DNA of 64,000 bases, taken from assembly GCF_949987535.1 (NCBI RefSeq), contig NC_080073.1, positions 25,850,116-25,914,115 of the forward strand. Direction: 5' to 3'. The notes below the pieces were generated by a model. The model worked only from the letters and a program-made list of their open reading frames with translations. It made no database searches and had not been told where the DNA came from. This document shows positions 32,601 through 44,399 of this stretch, in pieces. The translations under genes and the position numbers were made by a program. Every line of letters starts with the position of its first letter. Position 1 is the first letter of the stretch. This DNA comes from Balaenoptera acutorostrata (lineage: Eukaryota > Chordata > Mammalia > Artiodactyla > Balaenopteridae).

Positions 32601-33994
32601 ACACATTTAAGGACTAGAGATTGGCCGGATGCTGACGTGATTGTCCAAACTCCCAATGAGCCACACTGACCTTTTTGTTCATTTTGTCAATGAACCTTAA
32701 CTTCAAGAGAGGGATGTTCCCATAGCCCATGTTCCTGGATTCAAATTCTACATATTACCTGATTTTTCCACCGGCATTCCAAACTCTATAACAGTTAGAT
32801 TGCTTGAGTGGCTTTTGCATGTGGCCCTTATATATATAGACATCTTCCTGTCTTGGTCCAAAGACTTTTGAACTTGGCAAGAATTTTGTGCTTTTGCATA
32901 TGCTTCCCAGGACATAGAATTCTTATGGTACTAAAGTGATGGTGCACTGAATTCTGAATCTCTCTCATGCTTGGATAGATCTGACCTGCCATCAAGGCTT
33001 ATAGGGCCATCTTTATGTTATAACAGCCTTTTAGGACATGAGCCATTATTAAGTATAGAAACTTTCATAGGTACCCTTGGGAACAGTGCCTTCTTCATCT
33101 TCTTCATCTTTCTTGATAAGCCAGGATATCTCTTCAGTGCTTGGTGCTAAGTTTCACAATACCGTAGAATGGGTACACATCTGGGAGCCTTCTCGGCCCC
33201 AGCATACTCTGGGCCAAGGCAGGAGACTTCAGGGGGTCCCTTTGTGGTTCGTGGGCATACCACCAAGCTTAATCAGTATCTTTAGGTGTGGAACCTGAGA
33301 ATCTGCCTTTTTCACAGGCTCCCCAAGTGATCCTGTGCAGACCTGGGAAAGCTACCTTTCAGAGCATCTTCTTTCACACAGCAGTGAGGCTGCCCAGGTA
33401 GTGTCAGTTTCCTTCACCCTGTCACCCAGGCACTTTGTATTTGTCCTCTGTGGGCATGCAGTCGGCACCCATAAGCTCTCGAACAAGATGGAATGGCTTG
33501 CCTTGGTTCCCCCACTCCCTAGCACAAGACTCTTACACTCCCTGGCCTCCCCTTCCTCTTCAGTGGGATGAGGGATAATGATGGTACCCATGTCACGTGG
33601 TTGCTGTGAGGCCTCGATGTGCTCTTACATTTAAAGCACTTGGAACACTGCCTGTGTTAAGTACTCAGCATCTCTTAGCTACTAGAAACTGACTAAATGC
33701 TATAGAAACCATGGTTTAATTTGGGAAGGGCTACTGTGGGAAAGGTATGAAGGTATTGGCCCACACTCTCACCTCCACTCCATGTCCTAGAGTTGAGAAT
33801 ACTAGGTTTTCAGGCTCCACTTGTTCGCAAAATACCATAGTTCTTTCTGTTTCCCTTCCCAAACTGTAAATGAAAGCTGTGTATCAGAGGATACTGTCAG
33901 GGCTAGAAGGGGCCTGAAAGGATATATAGATCAACAACAATAATAATAACTATATCCCAAGCATCATAAAACTGCATTTATTGAGCATTTACTA
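32601..33994. other. Intergenic with small MER5-like and MIR remnants
   Basis: A MER5-like fragment near 33270-33350 and MIR text at 33550-33685 ('gggatgagggataatgatggtacccatgtcacgtggttgctgtgaggcc...aaagcacttggaacactgcctgtgttaagtactcagc'). The remainder is not recognised. Confidence 0.5.
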
Positions 33995-34885
33995 TGTGTA
34001 ATGGTTAATTTTATGTGTCATCTTGGCCAGGCCATGGTACCAAGTTTTGAGTCAGACACCAGTCTAGATGTTGCTGGGAAGGTATTTTTCAAATATGATT
34101 AACATTTAAATCAGTGGAGGGGCTTCCCTGGTGGCGCAGTGGTTGGGGGGTCCACCTCCCAGTGCAGGGGACACAGGTTCAAGCCCTGGTCCAGGAAGAT
34201 CCCGCATGTTCCACACGCGGAGCGGCTGGGCCCATGCGCCACAGTGGCTGAGCCTGCGCTCTGGAGCCCGCGGGCCACAACTGCTGGGCCCTCCTGCTGC
34301 CGCTACTGAGGCCTACGTGCCTGGAGCCCGTGCTCTGCAGCGGCAGAGGCCACCGCGGTGAGGATCCCGTGCACGTCAACGAGGAATCGCCCCCGGCCGG
34401 CTCGCCGCAGCCAGAGAAGAGCCCGTGCACGGCAACAAAGACCCAACGCAGCCAAAAAAAAAAAAAAAAAAAGCAGTAGCGTTGAGTAAAGCAGGTTACC
34501 CTCCACACTGTGGCAGAGCCTCAGCAGCCTGAAGAGAAAGAGTGAGGCCCCCTGAGGAAGAAGGAGTTCTGCCATCAGACGGCAGCAGCAACTCTTGCCT
34601 GGTTCTGCAGCCTGCCAGCTTGCCCTGCAAATCTCAGATTTGCTAACCTTCGCAATTGCATGAGCCATAAAATAAATCTCTTCCCTAAATAAATCTTTCT
34701 CGATAGATAGATGATAGATAGAATAGAATATTATATGTTATGTATCTATATAGAGAGATATCCATAGCTATAGGTATATTCCATATTTATAGCTATGTAT
34801 AAGTATACCTCTATTTCATATTGCTATCTATAGGTAGATATCTCCTGTTGGTTCTGCTTCTCTGGAGAACCCTGACTAATACGCT
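33995..34885 (+). repeat. Old LTR-like repeat interrupted by a SINE and a TAGA microsatellite
   Basis: Left part 'atggttaattttatgtgtcatcttggccaggccatggtaccaag...gttgctgggaaggtatttttcaaatatgattaacatttaaatcag'. It continues at 34473 'agcgttgagtaaagcaggttaccctcc' and ends 'ggttctgcttctctggagaaccctgactaatac'. A (TAGA)n/(TATC)n run occupies 34700-34845. Confidence 0.65.
34120..34472 (+). mobile_element. CHR-2-like tRNA SINE
   Basis: Head 'gggcttccctggtggcgcagtgg', B box 'aggttcaagccctgg', body and an 18-A tail. The duplication is unclear (cagtggag versus cagtagcg). The body has changes such as 'gccaccgcggtgaggatcccgtgcacgtcaacgagg', so it is a diverged subfamily. Confidence 0.88.
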
Positions 34886-34939
34886 ACGTGACAGGCCAGA
34901 GCCATTCCGTTGCACAACTCCAGGGGGTGCCATTCACCC

Positions 34940-35092
34940 TGAGCCCGAAGTGCTTTGCACGTGTCCCCTCATGGAACCGTCATGACAACTCTGTGGGGGA
35001 GCCACTTTTTAAATTCGCATTTTAAAGATGAGAAAATCGAGGGTTAAGAGAGTCTGATAGCCTGACTCCCAAACCCAGGGGCTTACGCACTC
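34940..35092 (-). mobile_element. MIR SINE
   Basis: Reverse MIR text: 'gtgctttgcacgtgtcccctcatggaaccgtcatgacaactctgtggggg', 'cattttaaagatgagaaaatcgagggttaagagag'. Confidence 0.65.
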
Positions 35093-36215
35093 AGCATGCA
35101 CGAGACCCGAAGCAGCTGTGTCCAGGGCATTAAATTAGTGAAAGGACAGTACCAAGACTAGAGCCCATACCTCCTCACTCCCGACACACTGACCTGTCAC
35201 ACCAGAGAGCTTGCTCACAGAAAGAAGAGAAAATTTAGAACTTTGTTTCACATGAGCAAGCAGAGGAAGGAAGAAAAGAGCCCCACCGGGAATATTTCCT
35301 GTGATTGCTCAACTATATTCTGGACTAGATACCAACAGTTAAGAGCCACAGGCCCTGTGAAGTTAAGGTGAAGTCAGTTTCTACTTAATTGGTTAGACTT
35401 CACTCCTATTCCATTTGTCTTTGGGGTTCAACTTTTAATATGACTGAGCAGCGCTTAGAAATGCTGCCTCTGTGTCCTTTCCGCTCAAGCAGCCATCTCC
35501 ATTCCATCAAGGAAAGGTCAGGCAAGAGGCGCTGGGCTTATTTGCATCCCCCCTGACCCCCCCAGAACTTGGGCCTGAAATAAAACGTCTTTGTCCCAGG
35601 AAAGAGCCAAGCTTTTCACTCAGCAGCTGTCTGGTGCAGAGACCTGTAGCTTTTAAGAAGCCCTTATGTTGTCTGAAGTCAAGTTTGTTTTCCATCTCCC
35701 CAGGTATTAGTCCACTTAGGAAATAAAGTGTTAAAAGCAATTGCTTGACCAGTTTGGGCTAACCCAGGGATTGGCAAATCCATGCTGCTTGTGCAATTTA
35801 CAAAATATTTTCTTTGTAGTTGTCCTTGAAGCCCAAGTGGGACTAATGGCTTTAACTACCAGCCTACACGTTTCAAAGTGATTTCCACATCAGGAAGCCA
35901 TTGTCGGCTTCCCCAAACACTTAATTGGTACAGGATGTGAGCAATTCCGAAAGGCCACGCTTCTGTTCTGAGTCCCAATCCGTCGCTCAGGTAGGAGCTG
36001 GTTTTCAGCAACGATTTCCATGTCTGTCTTCTTGTGTGCGCTCATTTATGGTTCCATTTTCCTATGGAATAAAAGGTTTCCTTGGTAATGAAAAAGCATT
36101 ATAATCATGCCCAGCACCCAAGAAGTGGAGTTGGCTTGGCGGTCACAGACCAAAGGGCTCTGTGTTGGCATAAACTCATGGAGGAACAGTGTGAAAACAG
36201 TCTTTGCAAGTGTGT
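35093..36215. other. Intergenic, nothing recognised
   Basis: No nameable gene or repeat; short frames only. Confidence 0.5.
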
Positions 36216-36217
36216 GG

Positions 36218-36395
36218 TGGTGAAGAGTGCAGTTTCTAAAATCTGGACAAGTTGCTTACTTCCCTAGAACTCAGTTTCCTCATTTGTACATCAGTTATAA
36301 TGGCATTGAACTCAGAAGACAATTCAAGGATTAAGTGAAATAATGTGCATCAGGCTCCTAGAACAGTGACTGGCCCACAATAAAGGAAGTAAATA
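36218..36395 (+). mobile_element. MIR SINE
   Basis: Forward MIR text: 'ggtgaagagtgcagtttctaaaatctgg', 'gttgcttacttccctagaactcagtttcctcatttgtacatc', 'ctcctagaacagtgactggcccacaataaagg'. Confidence 0.7.
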
Positions 36396-36402
36396 TCATC
36401 CT

Positions 36403-36475
36403 TCCCCTCCCTCCCTCCCTCCACCATCATCACCATCGTCACCATCGTCATCCTTGTCATTATCAGCATCTTCCA
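36403..36475. repeat. (CCCT)n then (CATCAT/CATCGT)n microsatellite
   Basis: 'cttcccctccctccctccctccaccatcatcaccatcgtcaccatcgtcatcc': two adjacent simple repeats. Confidence 0.85.
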
Positions 36476-36489
36476 CTAAGATTATTTTT

Positions 36490-37250
36490 TTTTTTTGGAA
36501 ATGACACAAAACCCAGAAGTTATAAAGAAGAAAAATTAGCAATTTACCCACATAAAAGTAAAACCTTTAGATATAAAAACAAAAAAAAACAAGCAAACCC
36601 ATAAACAAGGCCTAAAGATAAATTACAAACTGGGAGGAAAATGTTTGCCAGATTAAGGCATCATTCCTGTTTACAAAGATGATGAGCAAGCCGTTTTTAA
36701 AAAATAAGTGTTTACTGAAGAAAAATGAACAAAATAAGAAACAGAGAGAAAGGATGAGAATAAAAGGAAAATGAAGAAAAATGTTTAAAAGACACAAGCA
36801 GGCAGGTTTTCTTTTTTATTTTAAAAATGACAAGCAGATGAAAACTGCCCAATTTAGTTCATAAATCAACAGAATATAGATTAAAACATCAATAAGAATT
36901 TTTTTCATCTATCAAGTGAGGAAAAATTGATAATACTCAATATTTGCCCAAGTGTTCTCTAACCTCTGCAATGCTTTTCAGCAGTGTTGATGCAGTAGAA
37001 ATTGGTGAAACTTCTGGAGGATAATTTAATAATTCTCAAAAGTAGGAGTGTACCTTAATTCTTAACCTATAGTTAATAATACTATATTTCATATTTGAAA
37101 GCTCCTAAGAGAGTAGATCATCCTGTGGTGATGGATGTTAGCTGGACTCATTGTGGCGATCATTTCACCATGTATACAAATATTGAATCATTATGTTCTA
37201 CACTTGAAACTAATAGAATGTTACATGTCAATTATACCTCATTAAAAAAA
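36490..37250 (+). mobile_element. Old L1, late ORF2 to 3' end, decayed
   Basis: The 3' end is clear: 'gatggatgttagctggactcattgtggcgatcatttcaccatgtatacaaatattgaatcattatgttctacacttgaaactaatagaatg...aattatacctcattaaaaa'. Upstream AT-rich text fits the preceding L1 body. A CHR SINE is inserted in its A tail. Confidence 0.7.
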
Positions 37251-37256
37251 AAAGAG

Positions 37257-37536
37257 GGGCTTCCCTGGTGGCGCAGTGGTTGAGAATCTGCCTGCTAATG
37301 CAGAGGACACGAGTTCGAGCCCTGGTCTGGGAAGATCCCACATGCCACGGAGCAACTAGGCCCGTGAGCCACAACTACTGAGCCTGCGCGTCTGGAGCCT
37401 GTGCTCCGCAACGAGAGGTTGTGATAGTAAGAGGCCTGCGCACCGCGATGAAGAGTGGCCCCCGCTTGCCACAGCTAGAGAAAGCCCTCGCACAGAAACG
37501 GAGACCCAACACAGACAAAAGAAAGAAAGAAAGAAA
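37257..37536 (+). mobile_element. CHR-2-like tRNA SINE
   Basis: Head 'gggcttccctggtggcgcagtgg', B box 'gagttcgagccctgg', body and a GAAA-repeat tail. It sits in the A tail of an older L1, so its duplication is hidden. Confidence 0.9.
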
Positions 37537-37589
37537 CCTTATAAATAAATCTGTCCAATCTTAGGGGAAAAAAAAAAAAAAGAATGCTC

Positions 37590-37735
37590 TCCTAAAGGTA
37601 TGGGTGGACTAATACATGTGTAATACAGCATTATTTATAATAGAAGAAGTCTTGGAAATAACCTGAATGCCCATTAATAATCCATTCGTTAAATGAATTA
37701 TGGTAAATCTATATAATAATGGTATATTATATAGT
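37590..37735 (+). mobile_element. L1 fragment
   Basis: 'taatacagcattatttataatagaagaagtcttggaaataacctgaatgcccattaataatccattcgttaaatgaattatggtaaatc' is typical of old L1 sequence. Confidence 0.65.
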
Positions 37736-37779
37736 TAATCTACTGATATATCTGCTTGTCTGTCTGTCTGTATATCTGT

Positions 37780-38240
37780 CTATCATCTAATGCTGCATAA
37801 CAAATCACCTCCAGACTTATTAACTTAACACACATTTGTGTGATGTCACAGCAGCATCTGTGGATCAGGAATCCAGGTATGGTTAGCTGGGTCTGAGACC
37901 CCTTTAGGGTCTCTTACAGGCTACAGTCACGGATGTCGTAGTCACCTCTAGGCTGACTGGGGAGCGATCTGCTTCCAAGCTCACTCTCATAGTTGTTGAC
38001 AAGATACAGTCCTTTGCAGGCTGTTGGCCAGGGGCTGCCCTCAGTTCCTTGCCCAGTGATGTCTCCCTATGGCAGCTGATGATGTGGTGAGTTGCTTCAT
38101 CAGAGTGAATACGCGGAAAGAGCCAGAAAGAGAATGCCAACAAGATGGAAGTCCCAGGGCTTTTATCACCTAATCTCGGAGGTGACATCCCATCACTTTT
38201 GCTATTCTCTATTCATCCAAAGCATGTCATTAGCAAATTT
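37780..38240 (+). repeat. Old interspersed repeat ('atgctgcataacaaa' type), unnamed
   Basis: 'tctaatgctgcataacaaatcacctccag...gtctgagacccc...gccaggggctgccctcagttcctt' and 'gtgacatcccatcacttttgctattct'. It resembles a family common in mammals but I could not assign the class. Confidence 0.55.
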
Positions 38241-38527
38241 CAAACATGAGTTTTCACTCCTAAATTCTTCAGTATTCATCTATAAAAAGTAAGGACATTC
38301 TCCTCCTTAAATGCAATGCCTTATTCCATCTGAAATAATTAAAGGAATTCCCTATTGTTACCTAAGATCCTGTTTCCATCTTAAAATGTTTCCAGTTGTT
38401 TCAAAAATGTCACCTTACAGATAGATGGTTTATTGGAACCACGATCAAGTAAGATCCATATATTGCATAAACCTGATTGTGATATCTTTTAACTGTCTCT
38501 TCGTCTGAAGCACCCCCTCCCTTTTTT

Positions 38528-38843
38528 TTTTTTTTTTAATAAGGAAGTTTTAAATTATTATTTATTTATTTATTTTTGGCTGTGTTGGGTCTTCGTTTCT
38601 GTGCGAGGGCTTTCTCTAGTTGCGGCAAGCGGGGGCCACTCTTCATCGCGGTGCGCGGGCCTCTCACTATCGCGGCCTCTCTTGTTGCGGAGCACAGGCT
38701 CCAGACGCGCAGGTTCAGTAGTTGTGGCTCACGGGCCTAGTTGCTCCGCGGCATGTGGGATCTTCCCAGACCAGGGCTCGAACCTGTGTCCCCTGCATTG
38801 GCAGGCGGATTCCCAACCACTGCGCCACCAGGGAAGCCCCCCG
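38528..38843 (-). mobile_element. CHR-2-like tRNA SINE
   Basis: T tail at left, reverse body, head 'ccaccagggaagccc' at right. The duplication cctccctttttt occurs at about 38516-38527 and 38844-38855. The 109-codon frame here is SINE sequence. Confidence 0.92.
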
Positions 38844-39087
38844 CCTCCCTTTTTTCATGCCACTGATTTGTTCAAAAGAAAGGAGGCCAGTGGTCCCACC
38901 TTCTGGGTTTGTCTAAGTGCTTTCTCGTGACGTCTTTGAACTTGTTCTTCTACCTCCTGTCCTTCCTATAAACTAGATGTTGGATCTAAATACTTATATT
39001 CCAGGATTATATTCCATATCATAAGTGATGCTGTGTCTTTCATATTCTATTTTATTAGGAAGTACATAATGGCTTGTGCCACTGCTA

Positions 39088-39632
39088 ATGATTTTATAAT
39101 TGATCAGAGTGGTCTTTTTAAAATGTTCACATCACTCCTCTGCTGAAACCCCATCACCTTTAGAATAAAGTCCCAGCTCCTTACCGTAATCTGGCTCAGG
39201 GCTAATTTTCTCCCCATGGGTCACTGCAGCTTAGCTACACTGAATTACTGTCCCTCAAACTTGCCAAACTCTTTCTCAATTTGGACCTTTGCTGTTATTG
39301 CTTGCAACACTCTCTCCCTAGAACTTTGCATGGCTGGTTACTTCACACCCCTCCCGACAGCCCTCCTTCCCTAACCAGTCTCTAATCTATAACCCTATTT
39401 TATTCTCTTTTGGCATTTATCCCAACCTGAAACAATTTCATCCTTTTTTTAGCTTGTGGATTTCTATATGGGTTCATGAGATTTTTGTCTGATTTTCCAT
39501 ACTGGAATGTAAACTCCACGAGATCAGGGACCTGGTTGTGGTTGCTCACCACTGTACCCCAAAAACTTGGAACAGTGTCTGACACTTAGTAGATGCTCAA
39601 TAAATATTTGTTAAGCAAATAAATGAATCTTA
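39088..39632 (+). mobile_element. L2 LINE 3' part
   Basis: L2-type text: 'cacatcactcctctgctgaaaccccatcacc', 'ggaatgtaaactccacgagatcagggacc', 'ccactgtaccccaaaaacttggaacagtgtctgacacttagtagatgctcaataaatatttgtt'. About 540 bp, with the usual L2 terminus. Confidence 0.85.
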
Positions 39633-39791
39633 TCAGCACTTTTTCAAGGTAGTTTATGTTAAGAAACAGCCTCTAAGACACCTACCCGATGAGAATAAAT
39701 ACAGCACTGTGTGTATTTCTGGGTTTCTGGGGGTGTTGTTTTGTGGTACTCATGTTTTTGGAGGGGTGTATGGTGCTTTCCTACCACAGAC

Positions 39792-39957
39792 CATTGCTGT
39801 TCAAAATGTTTCCCACGGCCCAGTGGCATTGGCATCACCTGGGAGCTTGTTGGAAATGCAGACTCTTGGGCCCCAGCCCAGACCTACTGAATAAGAAGCT
39901 GCATTTGACAAGATGCCCAAGTGACTTGTGTGCATTTTAAAACTTGAGAAGAGCTGG
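39792..39957 (-). mobile_element. MER5A-like hAT element
   Basis: 'cagtggcattggcatcacctgggagcttgttggaaatgcagactcttgggccccagcccagacctactgaataag' is MER5A in reverse, near full length. Confidence 0.85.
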
Positions 39958-40870
39958 TCTAAAATCCTGGTCTCTTTTCTTTCTCTTCCTTCCATTTCAA
40001 CTTACTCTCCAGCTCTACCCAACCACCCCCATTGTTAAGCCCTAATGGCCCATCCCCGGAAGCAGCCTCTGGTACCTCCCGAACTATTTACCTAAAGGCT
40101 TATCTTCCCAGGCTGCTTCCCTCCGGATTTCATTCTGTTTATAAATATTGAAGCTGAAATGTAAACCACATTGAAACTCTTCCCCCAGAGGCCTGCATGT
40201 CCTGGTAAGTCTTTATATTTGCAGGTATCTATTGACATATCTTAAACAAACAATTTTAAATGTTTCCATGGGCGTCCTGAGTTTAGCATTTCCTTTCATC
40301 TTGCCTGGTAGCAGATTGAGGCTAGAGTTTATTTTTAAAGGTTGAAGAATTCATAATATTTCTTAAACATGGGTTGAGGGTACACACCACCACACCATGG
40401 AATTGGGATGTGGTCTCGTGCAGCCTGGTTGCAAAGCCTGGACTCTTAACATCTATGGCAGCAATGGGCACAAAAGTCGCTTTACAAAAGTGCCATTTGT
40501 TTGTCCATTCATTTATATATTCATTCATTTGGAAGGCATGTGAGGATATTGGCGTGGTATAGAGATGTAGAGCCCTTCAGACCATCATTAGAGGAGATGA
40601 AATAAGTACAAAAGTAACCTCACAAGGTTGAGTCATGTCAGTGATGTCAGGTACTCTTTGAGTCCAGTGGAAGACTTCATGGAGTAGGGCAGCAAGTAAA
40701 GATGCCTTTAAAGAGCAGAGGACCCAGGAAGTCATGGTCCTTGGACTACCTCTGAACCCTTCCATTTGACTTCATTCAGGATCTTGGCCATCTTCCATAC
40801 TGTCACTGGGCTTTAGTCTCTCAGAATTTATTAAGCACCTGAGACTCACATAGGATCTTGGGGCAAGGAG
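39958..40870. other. Intergenic, nothing recognised
   Basis: No gene or nameable repeat seen. Confidence 0.5.
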
Positions 40871-40874
40871 AATT

Positions 40875-41010
40875 ATCTCCACTCAACAACCTTTTCCTGA
40901 GCACCTATTATGTGCTAGATACAGCCCTAGGGACTGAGAATACAACAGTGAATTAACACACAAAATACCATTCTTGTGGGGCTTATATTCTAATGAGGGG
41001 TAAATGAGGT
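40875..41010 (+). repeat. Old interspersed repeat (same family as 19078)
   Basis: 'tcctgagcacctattatgtgctagatacagccctagggactgagaatacaacagtgaa...ttcttgtggggcttatattctaatgagggg'. Confidence 0.6.
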
Positions 41011-41999
41011 AAATAATGATTGAAGTCCTCCATAGTGTGGGTACAGAAAAGACTGTTCTCAAGTATATCTTGGTTTTAGGAATTAATGATTGCTTTATTA
41101 AAGTCACATGTGAAGAAAGCAAGTGTTTAAGCTCAGCTTATACATCTATTTCTAAAACATATAAGCCATTTTTAAGGGCACTTGAAAAATATTTGATTGC
41201 ATTTGCAAACTTAAACTACGTTGATAAATTCTGTATATTCAGTTTAATTTTTTAGTAGCTCCTTTGTGTTTTTGACACATCCTCCTAGGTGCTTAAGTCA
41301 TTTTTGTGAATCTTTAAATTAACCTAATAAATAGGGTGATCCTTAAAGTGTCTTAAATGTTCTAACACTTGATAAAATTTTAGTAAGATTTTAAATTAAA
41401 ATCCTAAGTCAAGATCAGTTATTACTCAATTTCATAGTTTAAATGGGTATTACTTGGCTGATCTCTTCATTCTACTAGACAAAATAAGCATATAAAATTA
41501 CCGTTTTAGTATTAAAATATTTAATATGTAAATATTAATACTATAGATTTGATTCTCTTAAACATTTTTACGATTAATCGGGAATTCCTAAGGGTTGAAA
41601 TATGCTTAACCTTTAAGGAAACAATGATATCAGCCCCTTCCGGTTTGGGAGGTTGCCTTCAGGTTCACTGAGTTTAGTAATCATGATGCAGGTAGATCTT
41701 TGAGGTGTCATCTGCCACCTGAACCCCTTTTCCAGAGTTGCCTAAAGAAAAAGGCCGTGGCTTCACCCGTGTTCCTTAAATTCACGTGTAATTTATGACT
41801 CTTCACCCAGATGAACACGCTGTTGGTTTTTGCATTTCTTTCACTCTAAGTAGATCCATCTATTCCCAGGTCTAAAAGACACACGTACTTGACCAGAATC
41901 TGGCTTTTTTTTTTTTTTTCTCACAATTCTTACAGATTTCTGATTAAATTGTAGATATCTCTCAGCAGGGTGTGGAATTTTTAAGCGCAGTGTCCAAGG
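41011..41999. other. Intergenic AT-rich, nothing recognised
   Basis: A T run at 41908-41920; otherwise plain AT-rich DNA. Confidence 0.5.
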
Positions 42000-42960
42000 T
42001 CATTTTATTGGCAGGATGTGCAGTATGGAAAGAAGCAAGATAAAGCAGGGTAGAAGAGTTAGAAAGTGATGGGGGGAATGCTGTTTTATAACGTGGTCAG
42101 AGATGGCCTCTCTGAGGAGGTGACTCTGGATCGGACACTGAATAATGGAAGAGACAAGGCCATGCAGATATCTGACAGAGGGAATGGTAGGTACAAAGGC
42201 CCTGAGGCAGGAGCAAAGGCTTGGAGCAAAGAGACCAGGAGGTTCCATCTGTGTAGTGAAGGGAGAGTGGGAAGAGATGAAATCAGAGAGGGAAGGGGCA
42301 GGATGGGGAGATGGGGACAGTTTATACATTGTTTTATGGACCAGGATAAGGAGCCTAAATTCCATTCTGAATGAGCTTGGAGTCCTTTCAACCTGATTTA
42401 GCTTTTTAAAATTTATTTATTTATCTGTCTATTTATTTATTTATTTTTGGCTGCATTGGGTCTTTGTTGCTGCACGTAGGCTTTCTCTAGTTGCAGCAAG
42501 CGGGGGCTATTCTTCGTTGCAGTGCGTGGGCTTCTCATTGTGGTGGTTTCTCTTGTTGAGGAGCACAGGCTCTAGGCACATGGGCTTCAGTAGTTGTGGC
42601 ACGTGGGCTCAGTAGTTGTAGCTCGCGGGCTCTAGAGCGCAGGCTCAGTAGTTGTGGCACACGGGCTTAGTTGCTCCGCGGCATGTGGGATTGAACCCCG
42701 CGTCCCCTTCATTGGCAGGCGGATTCTTAACCACTGTGCCACCAGGGAAGCCCTGATTTAGCTTTTAAAAAGCTTTCTCTGGCTGCCAGTTGGAGACTAG
42801 AAGGTAGTGAGACTGTAAAAGAAGCAGAAAAACCAAGTGGGAAGAAGTTCTTAAAATAGTCCAGTCTAGAAAACATGGTGGTCTGTGGTACCAATGGAGA
42901 TTGTGCAAAGTGACTGGATTCTAGGCATATTTTCAAGGTAACACCAATGTGTGGGATGAG
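42000..42960 (+). repeat. Old interspersed repeat (same family as 19078), split by a SINE
   Basis: 'gatggcctctctgaggaggtgac', 'ggtacaaaggccctgaggcaggagc', 'ggataaggagcctaaattccattctg', then after the SINE 'gctttctctggctgccagttggagac...atccagtc'-like text. The overlapping frames of about 100 codons on both strands are repeat sequence. Confidence 0.7.
42407..42752 (-). mobile_element. CHR-2-like tRNA SINE
   Basis: (TTTA)n tail at left, reverse body, head at right. Exact duplication ctgatttagctttt at 42393-42406 and 42753-42766. The B-box region is shortened ('gggattgaaccccgcg'): the bases between 'gtgggat' and 'gaacccc' present in other copies are missing. Confidence 0.93.
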
Positions 42961-43535
42961 GGATGTGAGACCAAGAGAGGAATCAAGGAGAACAGAGTAG
43001 CTGGAAGAATGAAGGGGCTAAATTTGTAGGTGGAAAAGCCTGGTAAAGTAGCACATGGGGTGGGGGGAATCAGTTGGATACACAAACGTGGAGCTCAGGG
43101 TGGAGGTTGGAACCGTTCTGAATGCCAGCTCTGGTCCCTGCGAAACTCCAGACTGAATGTCCACCTGCTCTTTGGTGTCTCCACTAGTTGTGTAAGGGGT
43201 GCCTCTGACTTTCAGCAAGCAGTGGGTATTATCTAGAAGCATTATCTGCCATGGGTGTCTGGGGGGCGGGGCAGGGTAAGGAAGTACGCAGTATATTCTT
43301 CTAGGAAAAGTGAGCCGTGACATCTAGTGGCTTTTCAGGATTTCTTCTTCCTTCTGCTGTGGAATTTCAAAGGTTAATGTGCCCCCACCCAAATTTCCGG
43401 TTTCTAGCTGACCCGACTTGGATGAACTGCTCTGGTTATACAGTAGAGTCCAAGGATTTGATACGAAAACGTGAGTCGGAATCTCTTCACTTTTCTTCTT
43501 CCAGTGTTTTGTGAGTGCCTCTCACATGCTGGCGT
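42961..43535. other. Intergenic, nothing recognised
   Basis: It possibly contains further decayed repeat near 42961-43060; no gene. Confidence 0.4.
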
Positions 43536-43539
43536 ATGA

Positions 43540-44345
43540 GTTTCCCGCGGCTCCGAAACACATGACCACGAATTGGGTGGCTTGAAACAGCAGAAATGTA
43601 TTCTCTCACAGTTCCGGAAGCCAGAGGTCGGAAATCACGGTGTCAGCAGGACCATGCTCTCTCTGGAGGCTGTGGGAGAGAGTCCCTCCTTTTTCTCCTC
43701 CAGCCTCTGGTGGCTGTTCTTATTCCCTAGGGCTGCATTGTTCCAATCTCTGGCTCCATCTTTAAAAGAACTGCTCTGTTTCTGTGTCTTCTCTTCTATC
43801 TCTCATAAGGATTTAAGTTTGCTATAAGCTGAATTTTTGTGTCCCTTCAAAATTCATATGTTGAAACCTAAGCCCCAGTGTGATCGTATTTAGAGATGAG
43901 ACCTTTGGGAGGTCATTAGGTCACAAGAGTGGAGCCCTCATGAATGGGATTAGTGCCCTTAAAAAAGAGACCCTGGAGAGATCCCTTGCTCCTTCTGCCA
44001 TGTGAGGACACAGTGAGAAGATGGCTGTCTATGAACTACTAGGAGGTAGGCCCTCACCAGACACCAAATCTGCTGGCTCCTTGATCTTGGACTTCACAGC
44101 GTCTAGAACTGTGAGAAATAAGTGTTTATTATTTATAAGCCACCTAGTTTATGGTGGTTTTGTTATAACAGCCTGAATGGACTAAAACAACATTCCACCC
44201 GGATAGTCCAGGAGGATCTTATATAGAGATCCTTAAATTAATTATATCTGCCAAGACCCTTTTTCCAAATACTGTCACGTTCACAGGTTCTGGGATTTAG
44301 GACACAGACATATCATTTTGGGGGGGGCACCATTCAACGCACTAC
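43540..44345 (+). repeat. Old interspersed repeat with an MLT1 LTR nested inside
   Basis: The left half 'gggtggcttgaaacagcagaaatgtattctctcacagttccggaagccagaggtc...' stops near 43815. The right half resumes 'cacccggatagtccaggaggatcttatatagag...acaggttctgggatttaggacacagacatatcattttgg'. The insert between is the MLT1 LTR. Confidence 0.7.
43818..44192 (+). mobile_element. MLT1-type solo LTR (ERVL-MaLR)
   Basis: 'gctataagctgaatttttgtgtcccttcaaaattcatatgttgaaacctaagccccagtgtgatcgtatttagagatg...' through 'ctgccatgtgaggacacagtgagaagatgg...cttggacttcacagcgtctagaactgtgagaaataag...gtttgttataac'-like end. A solo LTR of an ancient non-infectious retroelement; no coding region. Confidence 0.75.
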
Positions 44346-44399
44346 AATTGGCTAATGTTACAGACACAGGAAAAGATGTAACCCATTCCCACACTCATA

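Noticed and set aside
36403..36475. CRISPR-like regular short units
   Set aside because: Simple trinucleotide and tetranucleotide repeats without spacers; eukaryotic genome.
42000..42396. Four overlapping frames of 83-121 codons
   Set aside because: They lie in an old interspersed repeat present several times in the window.
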